IMG/VR virus record: IMGVR_UViG_3300044691_000290
Coordinates: 1-58,888 of that record
Direction: 5' to 3' (one strand)
Origin: a virus
DNA length: 58,888 nucleotides
The translations under genes were made by a program, and so were the position numbers. Under the pieces are notes generated by a model, which worked only from the letters and a program-made list of their open reading frames with translations, was not told the origin of the DNA and ran no database searches. Below, in pieces: positions 25,491 through 33,588 of the stretch; within the stretch, counting starts at the first letter, position 1, and the number at the start of each line of letters is the position of its first letter.

Positions 25491-25550
25491 TGGTAGGCGG
25501 TGACGGATTCGAACCGCCGACCCTCTCGGTGTAAACGAGAGCGCCTTACC
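25491..25550 (-). other. attP core: 3' part of tRNA-Val(UAC)
   Basis: Read on the minus strand, the 60 bases give an anticodon stem TCTCG/CGAGA with loop TTTACAC (anticodon UAC), variable loop, T arm GGCGG-TTCGAAT-CCGTC, acceptor strand ACCGCCT, discriminator A and CCA. The 5' acceptor strand and most of the D arm are missing, so this is not a functional tRNA but a copy of its 3' end. It begins directly after the integrase stop. Integration would restore the host tRNA gene. Confidence 0.8.
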
Positions 25551-26744
25551 TTAGATATCAATGTTTACGGGCGTTTCTGGTACTCTCTGATCGGTTGAAA
25601 TCGTCCTTTGTTCGCTCTTATCTTTGGCGGTTCGTTGGCGGTGCGCTCTAAACGCGCTGTGAACTTCCGCCGAATGGTCCGGGTGGTGATGTCCATAAGT
25701 CGAGATCAGCACCTTCACATCCATGGCCAAGTAGTCGGCCGCTTTCCATGGATCGGCGCCAGCCTGCATCATCCACGTGGCCAAGGAATGCCGCCACGTG
25801 TGCTGCGTTACACCGTCGAGCCCTGCGGCAAAGACGGCCTCCTGGTGCGCCCGCTTGACCTTGGCAACTGGCTTGCCTGCGCGCTCCACGACGAACCGCT
25901 GCCCGTTCGCTCGCCAGCGGCGAAGGTGCGCCAGCAACTCAGGTGGCACTCGCACCGTCTGCTTTCGTTTGGTAGTCTCGCGCTCGCCCGTGGGGCGTCC
26001 ATAGAAGACGCCGTTGGTCAAATCAATCCAAGCGCGGTCTTTTGGTCGCTTCGGTTCAATCGATGCCGATGCGATGACCGACGCGCGGGATCCCATATAG
26101 CGCGCCACCACCATGAATCGCGCCACGTGTCGCCGTGGCCGCTTATTGGTCACAACCCCGTCCCGCACTTCCCGGTCCCGCCAAGCTCCTAGAATGAGCC
26201 GCGCGGCCTCGCCCTTGGTCATCCAGCGTTCCCGCGGCAGCGACTTGTCAGGTAAGACTACGGACACGATTCGATCGTGCAACCCTTCCTTCCGATGGTG
26301 ATTGATGGCCGATCGTAAGTCCTCCAGCTCGCGGCGCGCGGCGGCATCGCTGCCCCGCTGGCGAGCATAGGCGCGGCATTCCGGACCCGTTACCTTGTCC
26401 AGGGTCTTGCCTGACCAGAATGCATCGAGGAACCCGATTCGGCTGTCGGTCTTTTTAGGGTCGGCGTGGTTCGGTGCGACATCACGCGCATAGAGTGCGA
26501 GCACGTCGTCGACCAGGATGGCGGCGGGGTCCCGCGTGGTGGCTGTGGCCGTCTTGGTATGCTTAGAACCTAAATGCTTGCCGAGGGCTTTTTCTGCGCC
26601 CGCAAGGTCGCTCGCGCTGCAGCCAGTTCCGATTTGGCGAGCGCCGTCGAGGACAAGCCAAGTTGATTCATGGGTGATTCGGCCGGCGCTATCCCGGCGC
26701 GTCGGTCGGAGCCACAGTCTCGGACCTTTGGAACGACGCGACAT
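25551..26744 (-). CDS. int: Tyrosine site-specific integrase
   Basis: 397 residues. The C-terminal catalytic domain shows the first Arg in YMGSRAS, a KRKQTVRVP beta-hairpin Lys, HTWRHSLATWM (HxxR), and the nucleophile Tyr in ISTYGHHHPDH. The usual LGH before the Tyr is replaced by YLAMD, as in many Hyphomicrobiales integrases. The N-terminus (MSRRSKGPRLWLRPTRRD) is an arm-binding type. The 5' end overlaps the excisionase-like gene by about 175 bases, and the stop abuts attP. Confidence 0.9.
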   Translation of the reverse strand: MSRRSKGPRLWLRPTRRDSAGRITHESTWLVLDGARQIGTGCSASDLAGAEKALGKHLGSKHTKTATATTRDPAAILVDDVLALYARDVAPNHADPKKTDSRIGFLDAFWSGKTLDKVTGPECRAYARQRGSDAAARRELEDLRSAINHHRKEGLHDRIVSVVLPDKSLPRERWMTKGEAARLILGAWRDREVRDGVVTNKRPRRHVARFMVVARYMGSRASVIASASIEPKRPKDRAWIDLTNGVFYGRPTGERETTKRKQTVRVPPELLAHLRRWRANGQRFVVERAGKPVAKVKRAHQEAVFAAGLDGVTQHTWRHSLATWMMQAGADPWKAADYLAMDVKVLISTYGHHHPDHSAEVHSAFRAHRQRTAKDKSEQRTISTDQRVPETPVNIDI

Positions 26745-26902
26745 GCGCGAATGGCTTCCTGTACGTCAGCCGCCGTGGTCAAATAGGCTTTGCCGGGGCG
26801 GTACGTCACAAGCTTACCCCGACGCGCGAGGCGCTTCAAGCTGTCGCGGGTGGCACCAGGGATAAGTGCGGCGGCCTGGTCGAGGGTGAGGAGTTCATCC
26901 AC
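26570..26902 (-). CDS. Excisionase-like HTH protein
   Basis: 110 residues from GTG 26902; GTG 26911 is an alternative. The MerR/Xis-type winged helix reads LTLDQAAALIPGATRDSLKRLARRGKLVTYRPGKAYLT, with the tail C-terminal half encoded inside the start of int in another frame. Small HTH genes overlapping integrase in this order usually encode the recombination directionality factor. The start overlaps the methyltransferase stop. Confidence 0.7.
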   Translation of the reverse strand: MDELLTLDQAAALIPGATRDSLKRLARRGKLVTYRPGKAYLTTAADVQEAIRACRVVPKVRDCGSDRRAGIAPAESPMNQLGLSSTALAKSELAAARATLRAQKKPSASI

Positions 26903-27776
26903 AGCGGGCACGCAACCGGGACTGCAAGGCGTGGATGACTGGCACCAAGGCCATTTCGCGCCGAAAGAGGGAAATGTCCAGAACGTTGCGAGTGGGGCGT
27001 GCTTCGTGGATGCGGCGCTGGGCAATAGCGAAATATGTCGGGTCGCGTTCGATGCCGATGAAGCGGCGGTTGGAGAGGGCCGCGGCGACTCCGGTGGTGC
27101 CGCTACCGAGAAACGGGTCAAGCACCACGTCATCTGGGTTTGACCAACTGGCTATGTGGTCGACGGCGATAGCGAGCGGAAACATGGCCGGGTGGCCATA
27201 GCGCTTGCTTTGCTTCTCGGTCGGAATCAACCAATAATTTAGGCGCGATCCAAAATCCTTAACGACGCGGCCAGTCGTGTTTCGGATTGCTGCCATAGGC
27301 TTTGTGCTGCCGTCTGCCGCTCTATCTGTTCCGTGAACAGCAACGCCTGCGTGCTTATTAGCCTTGTCGGCTATGATGTTGATGGTCTTAGGTTGTCCCT
27401 TGCTCCACACAAACATAAACTCAAACGCTTGACTGTATCGAACGGGCGTCGGGAAAGGTGTACCATCTTTCCCCCAAATCATCGTGTCGTGCAGACGAAA
27501 GCCACATGCAATGGCGTGAAGCGCTTGACGGAAACTCGTTCCGGTTTCACTTCCATTCGCGGTCGCGTCACCAACCACCCACACGACAACGCCGCCGTCT
27601 TTGGTCACGCGATACAATTCTGCGATGATCGCTTGCCACTTCGTAGCGTTCCAGTCGTTCAGGCTATCGTTGTATGTCCGCAGATTGTCGTAAGGCGGAC
27701 TCGTGACGGTCAGATCGACCGATGCCGCCGGAAGCGTGGCCATCACTTCCAAGCAGTCCCCGCAGTGGAGCGTCAC
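26895..27776 (-). CDS. DNA methyltransferase, TSPPY type
   Basis: 293 residues. Motif IV (TSPPYDNLRTY, residues about 29-39) precedes motif I (DPFLGSGTTG, about 215-224), the beta-class order of N6-adenine or N4-cytosine enzymes. TSPPY occurs in both N4mC and some N6mA methylases. No restriction partner is nearby, so it is probably an orphan protecting phage DNA. The C-terminal tail (FRREMALVPVIHALQSRLR) matches that of its neighbour. Confidence 0.85.
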   Translation of the reverse strand: MTLHCGDCLEVMATLPAASVDLTVTSPPYDNLRTYNDSLNDWNATKWQAIIAELYRVTKDGGVVVWVVGDATANGSETGTSFRQALHAIACGFRLHDTMIWGKDGTPFPTPVRYSQAFEFMFVWSKGQPKTINIIADKANKHAGVAVHGTDRAADGSTKPMAAIRNTTGRVVKDFGSRLNYWLIPTEKQSKRYGHPAMFPLAIAVDHIASWSNPDDVVLDPFLGSGTTGVAAALSNRRFIGIERDPTYFAIAQRRIHEARPTRNVLDISLFRREMALVPVIHALQSRLRARCG

Positions 27777-29179
27777 AGCGCCACCCTCCCCCGGCGCAAC
27801 CGGGACTGCAAGGCGCGTACCTCTTCCAGTAGGGCCGCTTCGCGGCGGAAGGTGGCGAGGTCTATGATGGGGCGTTGGGGGCGATCTAAGCGTCGCGCCA
27901 CCGTCCCGTCTTGTCCCGATTTGTCAGCAAAGGTTCCATAGATTCTTCGACCGGGCGCCGTGGGCGTGTCGCGCACCGAACCGTCAAACCTTGCCTTGAT
28001 GTCCGCGACGTATTCCACTTCCCTCTCGCACAGCACTACGCGAAAGCCGCGGCGCGTGGCTGCAATGCCCGTGGTCCCCGAGCCGGCGAACGGGTCCAGC
28101 ACGGTCCCACCGGGCGGCGTGATCAGCGTGGCAAGCCATTCCATGAGGGCGATGGGCTTGACGGTCGGATGGCGACTTCCTGCTCGATCGGCTTTGCTCG
28201 CTTTTGCTGAGTAGTGGAAGGAGCGCTCCGTTTCGTCGGGTGGGCACGATTTGAAAAACCGGGCTGCCGAACCCGTCGACGCGCCGTGGTTGGTCAAGGA
28301 CCGTTTGCCGAATTTGCCATAGACTTCGCCGTTTCGATCGCCCGCCGTAGGGACGCCGCTGCTCGTATGCGGAAATGCCGCAATTACTTCCGCTTCGCCT
28401 GAGTGCACCACGTTGGCGGGCCAGCGTCCGAGCGCAGCGCGCCCCTCTGCGTCGTCGGGCATCCCAACGAGACTCATGTTGTAACTGTTGCCGCCAGCCT
28501 TGTTTCCGGCGGGAGCATTGACGCGCGCCTCATTGCCAACCCTACTAGCCCCAATATTCAGCGCCCCCGTCCGCCACCGCAGCACGTTCGCGGCGACAGT
28601 CGGCTCGGAGAGCGGCTTGCGCGCCAGTACGATCGGCTCGAATGCTGGTTTCAGGGCGGTGCCCCAGCCTTCCCATTCTTTTGCGGCGGGAGTGGCGGCC
28701 TTGGTTACGGTCGGTACGAATTCGCGACCGTCGTCTTTTATCCATCCATCTTTATTCTGATCAGCACCGGGGATCATGCGCTTCTGCAGTGCGCCTTGCG
28801 ATACTATCTCGCGCTCGGCGCCGAACATCTTGTCGATTCCCTTTGATACATCGTGACTTTTCGGAAACCCCGTGCCATACACCCACATCAACGAATCGCG
28901 AATCTCAAATCCCGCATCCTCGATCGCGCACGCCATACGGTGATATTGCCTGCTCGCGCCGAATGCGGCGACAAACGCGCCGGGCTTCAGCACGCGATAC
29001 ACTTCGGCCCAAAAAACGGCATCCATCGCCACTTCCGACGTGTCCCACGCTTTGCCCATGAAATTGAGATTGTACGGCGGATCCGTGCAGCACGAGTCCA
29101 ACGAATCGGATGGCAGCCCCCGCAACGCCTCGCGGCAATCGGCGTGAAACAGCGTCGCGTCGGGAGAGAGACGGATCAT
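27773..29179 (-). CDS. DNA methyltransferase, DPPY type
   Basis: 468 residues from ATG 29179, which overlaps the previous stop (ATGA). Motif IV is TDPPYNLNFMGKAWD, and motif I is DPFAGSGTTG near residue 370; the order is again beta class, most often N6-adenine. A long insert between them (about residues 90-330), which includes a zinc-free, Gly/Ala-rich stretch, may be the target-recognition region. Overlaps the second methylase by 4 bases. Confidence 0.85.
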   Translation of the reverse strand: MIRLSPDATLFHADCREALRGLPSDSLDSCCTDPPYNLNFMGKAWDTSEVAMDAVFWAEVYRVLKPGAFVAAFGASRQYHRMACAIEDAGFEIRDSLMWVYGTGFPKSHDVSKGIDKMFGAEREIVSQGALQKRMIPGADQNKDGWIKDDGREFVPTVTKAATPAAKEWEGWGTALKPAFEPIVLARKPLSEPTVAANVLRWRTGALNIGASRVGNEARVNAPAGNKAGGNSYNMSLVGMPDDAEGRAALGRWPANVVHSGEAEVIAAFPHTSSGVPTAGDRNGEVYGKFGKRSLTNHGASTGSAARFFKSCPPDETERSFHYSAKASKADRAGSRHPTVKPIALMEWLATLITPPGGTVLDPFAGSGTTGIAATRRGFRVVLCEREVEYVADIKARFDGSVRDTPTAPGRRIYGTFADKSGQDGTVARRLDRPQRPIIDLATFRREAALLEEVRALQSRLRRGRVAL

Positions 29180-29364
29180 GCGGGCAGCCCGACTGCAGCG
29201 TTGTGGTCGGCACAAGCCCACCCAGCAGCTTCCATGCGCTCGAACAGTGCGACGCGAACCTGATGCCGCCCATCAACGTAGCGCTTACCATCCGGCGCGG
29301 GACCGTCGCGGATGATGATGACTTCGCACAAGTTGAAGCCGTTTTGGTGCCAGCGCTCGTTCAC
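29176..29364 (-). CDS. Small hypothetical protein
   Basis: 62 residues (MNERWHQNGFNLCEVIIIRDGPAPDGKRYVDG...), ATGA-coupled on both sides in the methyltransferase operon. A beta-rich short protein; family unknown. Confidence 0.65.
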   Translation of the reverse strand: MNERWHQNGFNLCEVIIIRDGPAPDGKRYVDGRHQVRVALFERMEAAGWACADHNAAVGLPA

Positions 29365-29615
29365 AGTCCGAGCGCCTTCCGAATTTCTGCGCGTGCCGTA
29401 TAGTCGCCAGACGACGCAGCCGCGTGCATCAAGTGAATCAGTTTGTCAAAATCATGCCGCTGCTCTGGTAGTTCAAAACGAAACTCTGGATAGTGTTTGC
29501 CGATTGGACATACGTGCACCAGGTTCGCCGTATCAGTCTCGGCAGCAATGCTGTCGTGTTCGCCGTCGCGCCAATATGAGATTCGGCAACCGTGAAGAAT
29601 ACTAGAATGATTCAC
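29361..29615 (-). CDS. Hypothetical protein
   Basis: 84 residues, His- and acidic-rich with a C-terminal helical part (DFDKLIHLMHAAASSGDYTARAEIRKALGL). ATGA-coupled to both neighbours. No family recognised. Confidence 0.65.
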   Translation of the reverse strand: MNHSSILHGCRISYWRDGEHDSIAAETDTANLVHVCPIGKHYPEFRFELPEQRHDFDKLIHLMHAAASSGDYTARAEIRKALGL

Positions 29616-29953
29616 AGCACCCGCTCCACCGACACACGCCCCACCCCGCGCCCAACCAACCCAATCGCGACCGCCGCCCCGCGCGAGAGGTCAAGCGACC
29701 GCCCCTTGATGAACGGTCCCCTATCCGTAACCACCACATTCACACACCCCCGCAGACACACGCGCAGACGCGTACCAAACGGCAGCGTCCTGGAGGCCGC
29801 CGTCATTCCTTCCGGCCTAAAGCGCGCACCCGATGCAGTCCGCGTTCCGGACTCGGCGCCGTAGTAGGAGGCCACCATTTCCGAGCCGTGTGCGGCCCCG
29901 CACGCAAGGAGCAGCACGCCGAGAGCAAGGGCGCACCAGAGAGTGCGGATCAT
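29612..29953 (-). CDS. RlpA-like double-psi beta-barrel lipoprotein
   Basis: 113 residues. Signal peptide with lipobox LLAC near residue 18, then a compact RlpA/DPBB domain: ASYYGAESGTRTASGARF, TLPFGTRLRV, VVVTDRGPFIKGRSLDLSRGAAVAIG. RlpA proteins bind and cleave denuded glycan strands at the outer membrane side. In phages such proteins are rare in an early/replication operon; a role in superinfection or envelope alteration is inference. Confidence 0.8.
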   Translation of the reverse strand: MIRTLWCALALGVLLLACGAAHGSEMVASYYGAESGTRTASGARFRPEGMTAASRTLPFGTRLRVCLRGCVNVVVTDRGPFIKGRSLDLSRGAAVAIGLVGRGVGRVSVERVL

Positions 29954-30231
29954 GCGGCCACCTCATCATCTACTGTGGTAAATCGCTTCTCAGTCGCTTC
30001 CATTTCGTCGGCGTATTCCTCAAGGCTTTTGATGAAAGCCCGCAGCGAATGAGTGCCTACTGAGAATCTGAAATGGTCCATCTGACGTTGCCGGATCATT
30101 TCGCCAGCGGGACTAATCGTATATGTCGGTTCACTGACAACCACGATCAATTCAGACTGTGCGCGATAATTACCGTCTTCTAGTTTGATCAAAGAAATAT
30201 TGATCGAATTGCCCATGTACTCTTTCATCAC
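29950..30231 (-). CDS. Hypothetical protein
   Basis: 93 residues, mixed alpha/beta with a C-terminal acidic helix (RAFIKSLEEYADEMEATEKRF). ATGA-coupled on both sides. No family recognised. Confidence 0.65.
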   Translation of the reverse strand: MMKEYMGNSINISLIKLEDGNYRAQSELIVVVSEPTYTISPAGEMIRQRQMDHFRFSVGTHSLRAFIKSLEEYADEMEATEKRFTTVDDEVAA

Positions 30232-30542
30232 GCCGCAATCCCTGCAGCAGGGGCCGCGCCCGTGCGCTCCAGCCGATAACCATGGCTGCGGCGGTGGACA
30301 ACGCGTTGACCGACCGACGCCAACTTACGGTTCAACACATGGAGTTGGACATAGACCGACTGGCGGGCACAAAGCGGGCCGCCGTCTTTTACGCCAATGT
30401 AAACCTGATTGGTCAAAGCTGGCCCCGGAATTCCATCCTTGGCATGACGCACGATCTCAAAAATGCGACGTTGCATCATTGATAGCGGAACCGGCGCGGA
30501 AGTCTCATACTGGCCGGTACCGTCGCAGCAGGGGCACTTCAT
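30228..30542 (-). CDS. Zinc-ribbon/winged-helix protein
   Basis: 104 residues. CPCCDGTG at the N-terminus is half of a DnaJ-type zinc motif; residues about 20-95 resemble an OmpR-like winged helix (QRRIFEIVRHAKDGIPGPALTNQVYIG, then SVYVQLHVLNRKLASVGQRVV, HGYRL). Likely a DNA-binding regulator in the early operon. Confidence 0.6.
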   Translation of the reverse strand: MKCPCCDGTGQYETSAPVPLSMMQRRIFEIVRHAKDGIPGPALTNQVYIGVKDGGPLCARQSVYVQLHVLNRKLASVGQRVVHRRSHGYRLERTGAAPAAGIAA

Positions 30543-30856
30543 GCGTCACGTCCCGACAGCGTATTGCGCAGCGTGTAGCCTTCGAGCGCCCAAATCTTTT
30601 GCCGGGCGTTGTCACGCGCAATGCGGCGGCCGATCGCGGGGTCGAAGTTCTCGGGCGAAGCGGCAGCGCTCTCGCCGACCACGACAAAACCGTTGCGCAA
30701 AGAAAGCGCGCAAATGGTCATCGTTGTACCGGGGAATATATGATACGCCTCGCCGACGATCTGAACGTCGATCAGATGCGGCGAAAGGCGCGGGGCATTT
30801 AGGCCCTTGGTGACGAGTTCGGCTTCGATCGAAGCTTCAGAGGCGGAAAGTGTCAT
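30539..30856 (-). CDS. Gp49-family phage protein
   Basis: 105 residues. TTMTICALSLRNGFVVVGESAAASPENFDPAIGRRIARDNARQKIWALEGY is the standard line of the Gp49-like family found across siphoviruses and podoviruses. Function of the family is not established. ATGA-coupled downstream. Confidence 0.8.
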   Translation of the reverse strand: MTLSASEASIEAELVTKGLNAPRLSPHLIDVQIVGEAYHIFPGTTMTICALSLRNGFVVVGESAAASPENFDPAIGRRIARDNARQKIWALEGYTLRNTLSGRDA

Positions 30857-30857
30857 T

Positions 30858-31094
30858 TCAAACCTCCAAGAGCGGGCTGATGCGCGAGGCGCCGCTGCTG
30901 AGAAAAGTCCCCGGCAATGAGCCTTTCAGATCGTGCAGGGACTTGAGAAGCCGCTCGGCTTTTTCGATGCGCCGATCCAGCAATTCGCCGACTGTGAACT
31001 CGCCAGTGAGTCCGACGCAGCCGGTTTGCCCTTGATTGAGTGCATTCTGCACGCCGAGCTGTTTCAGAGCAGCGGCATCTAGTTGGTGTGCCAT
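30858..31094 (-). CDS. Small coiled-coil protein
   Basis: 78 residues, first gene after the minus-strand promoter at 31150, with AGAGGA as ribosome-binding site. Central helix (VGELLDRRIEKAERLLKSLHDLKGSL) predicts dimerisation. Heads the long operon that ends with the integrase. Confidence 0.65.
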   Translation of the reverse strand: MAHQLDAAALKQLGVQNALNQGQTGCVGLTGEFTVGELLDRRIEKAERLLKSLHDLKGSLPGTFLSSGASRISPLLEV

Positions 31095-31121
31095 TCAGTG
31101 ATCCTCTGTGGGTGTGGATGC

Positions 31122-31150
31122 AACGTATCGCCTCTAAAGCGGAAAGTCAA
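31122..31150 (-). promoter_or_regulatory. Phage promoter element, minus copy A
   Basis: TTGACTTTCCGCTTTAGA, 17-base spacer, TACGTT. Drives the 31094 to 25551 operon. The TGA of its -35 box is also the stop of the VRR-NUC gene. Confidence 0.85.
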
Positions 31151-31518
31151 CATAAAACTAAACGCCAGCGCCGCAAGACTTCCTTGGCTCCTTCCAACGA
31201 ATCGCACGTCACACATGCGACCATTCCTGCAGCAAGCAATCGTGGATGCATCAACCTTTGCGCGGGGTTCAAAACGCCGCCAGGCCGCTTCATTTCCAAG
31301 CCGTAGAGACCGCCCCAAAGGAAAAGCAAATCCGGAATCCCCGCCTTGACACCCTGTTGTTTCAAAACCTTTCCTTGAAACGCCGATCTCCCCTCGCCGC
31401 TATTCGGCGTATGCCAATAGACGACACCCGGCAGGAGCGCAGGCGATTGCGTGCTGTGCCCATCGAGCCAGAGGCATAGCGCACGCTGAATGTCGGCCTC
31501 GTCGGGAGCGCGGGCCAC
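31147..31518 (-). CDS. VRR-NUC nuclease
   Basis: 123 residues from GTG 31518, overlapping the polymerase stop by one base. The core WHTPNSGEG, GIPDLLFLWGGLYGLEMKRPGG and LNPAQRLMHPRLLAAG contains the D...ExK catalytic line of VRR-NUC (PD-(D/E)XK) enzymes. These cut branched DNA and act in replication or resolution of packaging intermediates. Confidence 0.85.
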   Translation of the reverse strand: MARAPDEADIQRALCLWLDGHSTQSPALLPGVVYWHTPNSGEGRSAFQGKVLKQQGVKAGIPDLLFLWGGLYGLEMKRPGGVLNPAQRLMHPRLLAAGMVACVTCDSLEGAKEVLRRWRLVLC

Positions 31519-33509
31519 TACGCAATCACCAGCTTTTTCGCAGCCGCGACATACCAGTCGTAATTGACGTTGCTCCAATCGAAGTCCGACGCCCTGTTGC
31601 ACTCCTGCACGAGGAAGCCAGATTCGATCGACATCTCTCTTGTCTCATATTTGCTCTTGTTCTTAGTGTGCCAGCGCGGATCCCATTCGGCCGGCGCTTG
31701 CGACCACTCAAAGTCGCTGAGACCACTGCGCCGCTTGTACGTCCCTTCCACACCAATCGGCGGGCTGACCTTCTTCATCGCCCCACCGTCGTTGGCGACG
31801 TAGTAGCGGCAAATGCGCTGCGTCTGCTGCTGCCCGATCCAGAGGCTAGATGCGCGATCGACCTTGGCGCGGCACATAAAATCGAACTTGTCGGCGTGTC
31901 CGTACACGAACTCCTCCACACCAACACCCGTGACCATATGCTTGACGGCGGCCATGGTGGCAACTTGCGCCGAAAAATCCTTGTGCCATGCTGGGGGCGA
32001 ACTGTTCGAAATGTCATCGGGGAATTTGCGCGGAAACCAGAATGCGCCCTTCTGCTTCAGCTTCCCGTCCGTGGTCTCCGAGATATACGAATTCACGTCC
32101 CTGATCCACATGCGGGAGTACGAGACCGACTCCAGGTCCAGGAGCGTGTAGCGCTCCCACGCGGTCTGCATCGCCCTCGCCGCCGCAAGGTGCTTGCGCC
32201 TGACACGATATGTGATGCCGTCCGTGTTGATCGCAATGAGCGACAAGGAAGGCACGGTCAGCAACCACTCGGCGAGCATGCACAACAGCAGTTGTCCGTT
32301 GATGGTAATGGTCATAGTGAACTTCGGATCGTAGAAGACCGAATAGCGATTGTTCGAATTGCCATAGGTGCCGTTCGCCGCCAACTTGAACGCCGCGTTT
32401 TCCACGGTGCCTTTCTTATGACGGGCGCGTTCCAGCGGCAATTTCGCGTACTCTTCGACGAACCGTTCCCCAAGGTGTTCGGGCGCCAGTCTGTTCTTAA
32501 TGGCAATTGCAGGATACAATCCCGCCACGTCGATATCCTCGATCGTCCACTCGCTGTCGCTCTGGAACCTCTGGCTCGTCACGCTGCCGTGAATGCCGCC
32601 CGTTCCGAAATGGAAATCGATTCCACCCACGTTCGCCGACACGCCAGTAAAGACACCCTTGGTCTTGATGTTTTCCGTCACCTCGTCGGCGCTGAGCACC
32701 TGGTCGCGCATCCACGTCAGAATGCAGTTGAACTCTGCATTGCGGAATTGGATGTACGGGAAGATGATGCTGGCGAGAGGGATGCGCTCGCGTGGTGTCT
32801 GCCGCGGCTGGTTGCCGTCGTAACAGATGTCACGGCCTAGTCGCTGTTCGAGGATCTTGGACCCGATTTTGGAATCGTTGAAGTTGAGGCAATCCCCACG
32901 CAGCGTTTCGGATAGGCCCACGCGAAACTTAATCGCGTCCATGATCAGGTGCGCAAACTTCTTGGTCTCCTTTACGTCGTGTTTATTGTAGGGGATCAGA
33001 TCGCGGTCAATCTGATCGCGTGTGAGCGGCGTTCCGAACGGGATCGGCATCTCCATGACCGACTCGGAGCGCATGTTGACTTCAAGCGCCTTCAGGCTGG
33101 TCGACTTGGCGAAATTGTCAAAGTGGCAGATTTTGAAAAGATCGATCTGCGGCGCGAAACGGTCGTCTGCAAACACCTGTCCGCCGTATTTGCCGAACGC
33201 GCCGCGAATAAGGGACATGGCAAATTGATAGATATCCTCCACGCTCGCGTGGGGGTTCTGCCACAGAAAATGGAGGACAGGGTAGTCGAAGGCGATCGAG
33301 TTGTAGCCAACCATCGGCGTTTCCGTGACGCTCCAATGGTCGAACCAAGCCAAGAGCTGGTTGCGGTGGTCCCTCCCCTGTCCGTCCGTGGGGTTCGATA
33401 TCTCGAACGTCATGTCCAGGTCGGAGTGCAGCCCGAGCACGTTCAGGGTAAACACGTTTGGAAAAGTTTCCAAATCGTATACCACTGTATGGTCGAGGCA
33501 GATGGTCAA
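31518..33509 (-). CDS. Family B-type DNA polymerase with 3'-5' exonuclease
   Basis: 663 residues. Start is TTG at 33509, chosen because GAGGT lies 6 bases upstream and no ATG is near. Exonuclease motifs: YDLETF (Exo I), GYNSIAFDYP (Exo II), YNKHDVKET (Exo III). Polymerase motifs: DVAGLYPAIAI (A), AAFKLAANGTYGNSNN (B), INTDGITY (C, with NTDG in place of the usual DTD). It replicates the phage genome. The Asp substitution in motif C is characteristic of some phage subfamilies and is not evidence of inactivity. Confidence 0.9.
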   Translation of the reverse strand: MTICLDHTVVYDLETFPNVFTLNVLGLHSDLDMTFEISNPTDGQGRDHRNQLLAWFDHWSVTETPMVGYNSIAFDYPVLHFLWQNPHASVEDIYQFAMSLIRGAFGKYGGQVFADDRFAPQIDLFKICHFDNFAKSTSLKALEVNMRSESVMEMPIPFGTPLTRDQIDRDLIPYNKHDVKETKKFAHLIMDAIKFRVGLSETLRGDCLNFNDSKIGSKILEQRLGRDICYDGNQPRQTPRERIPLASIIFPYIQFRNAEFNCILTWMRDQVLSADEVTENIKTKGVFTGVSANVGGIDFHFGTGGIHGSVTSQRFQSDSEWTIEDIDVAGLYPAIAIKNRLAPEHLGERFVEEYAKLPLERARHKKGTVENAAFKLAANGTYGNSNNRYSVFYDPKFTMTITINGQLLLCMLAEWLLTVPSLSLIAINTDGITYRVRRKHLAAARAMQTAWERYTLLDLESVSYSRMWIRDVNSYISETTDGKLKQKGAFWFPRKFPDDISNSSPPAWHKDFSAQVATMAAVKHMVTGVGVEEFVYGHADKFDFMCRAKVDRASSLWIGQQQTQRICRYYVANDGGAMKKVSPPIGVEGTYKRRSGLSDFEWSQAPAEWDPRWHTKNKSKYETREMSIESGFLVQECNRASDFDWSNVNYDWYVAAAKKLVIA

Positions 33510-33518
33510 CGGGACACC

Positions 33519-33557
33519 TCAAAAAGAGGCGGCGGTGCAGTTTCCCACACCGCCGCC
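33519..33557 (-). terminator. Intrinsic terminator between ssb and polymerase
   Basis: On the minus strand GGCGGCGGTG and CACCGCCGCC form a perfect 10-base stem around a 10-base loop, then TCTTTTT. It should attenuate polymerase expression relative to the single-strand binding protein. The polymerase ribosome-binding site begins right after the T-tract. Confidence 0.85.
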
Positions 33558-33588
33558 ATGTCACGCGGTACGCAAAACCAAGCCGCGG

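Noticed and set aside
25491-25550. Functional tRNA gene
   Set aside because: The 5' acceptor strand and most of the D arm are absent; the sequence before it is the integrase coding end. It is an attachment-site copy of the tRNA 3' half.
31668-32840. 390-residue frame on the plus strand inside the polymerase gene
   Set aside because: Antisense to family B polymerase motifs A-C; composition is typical of GC-rich shadow frames.
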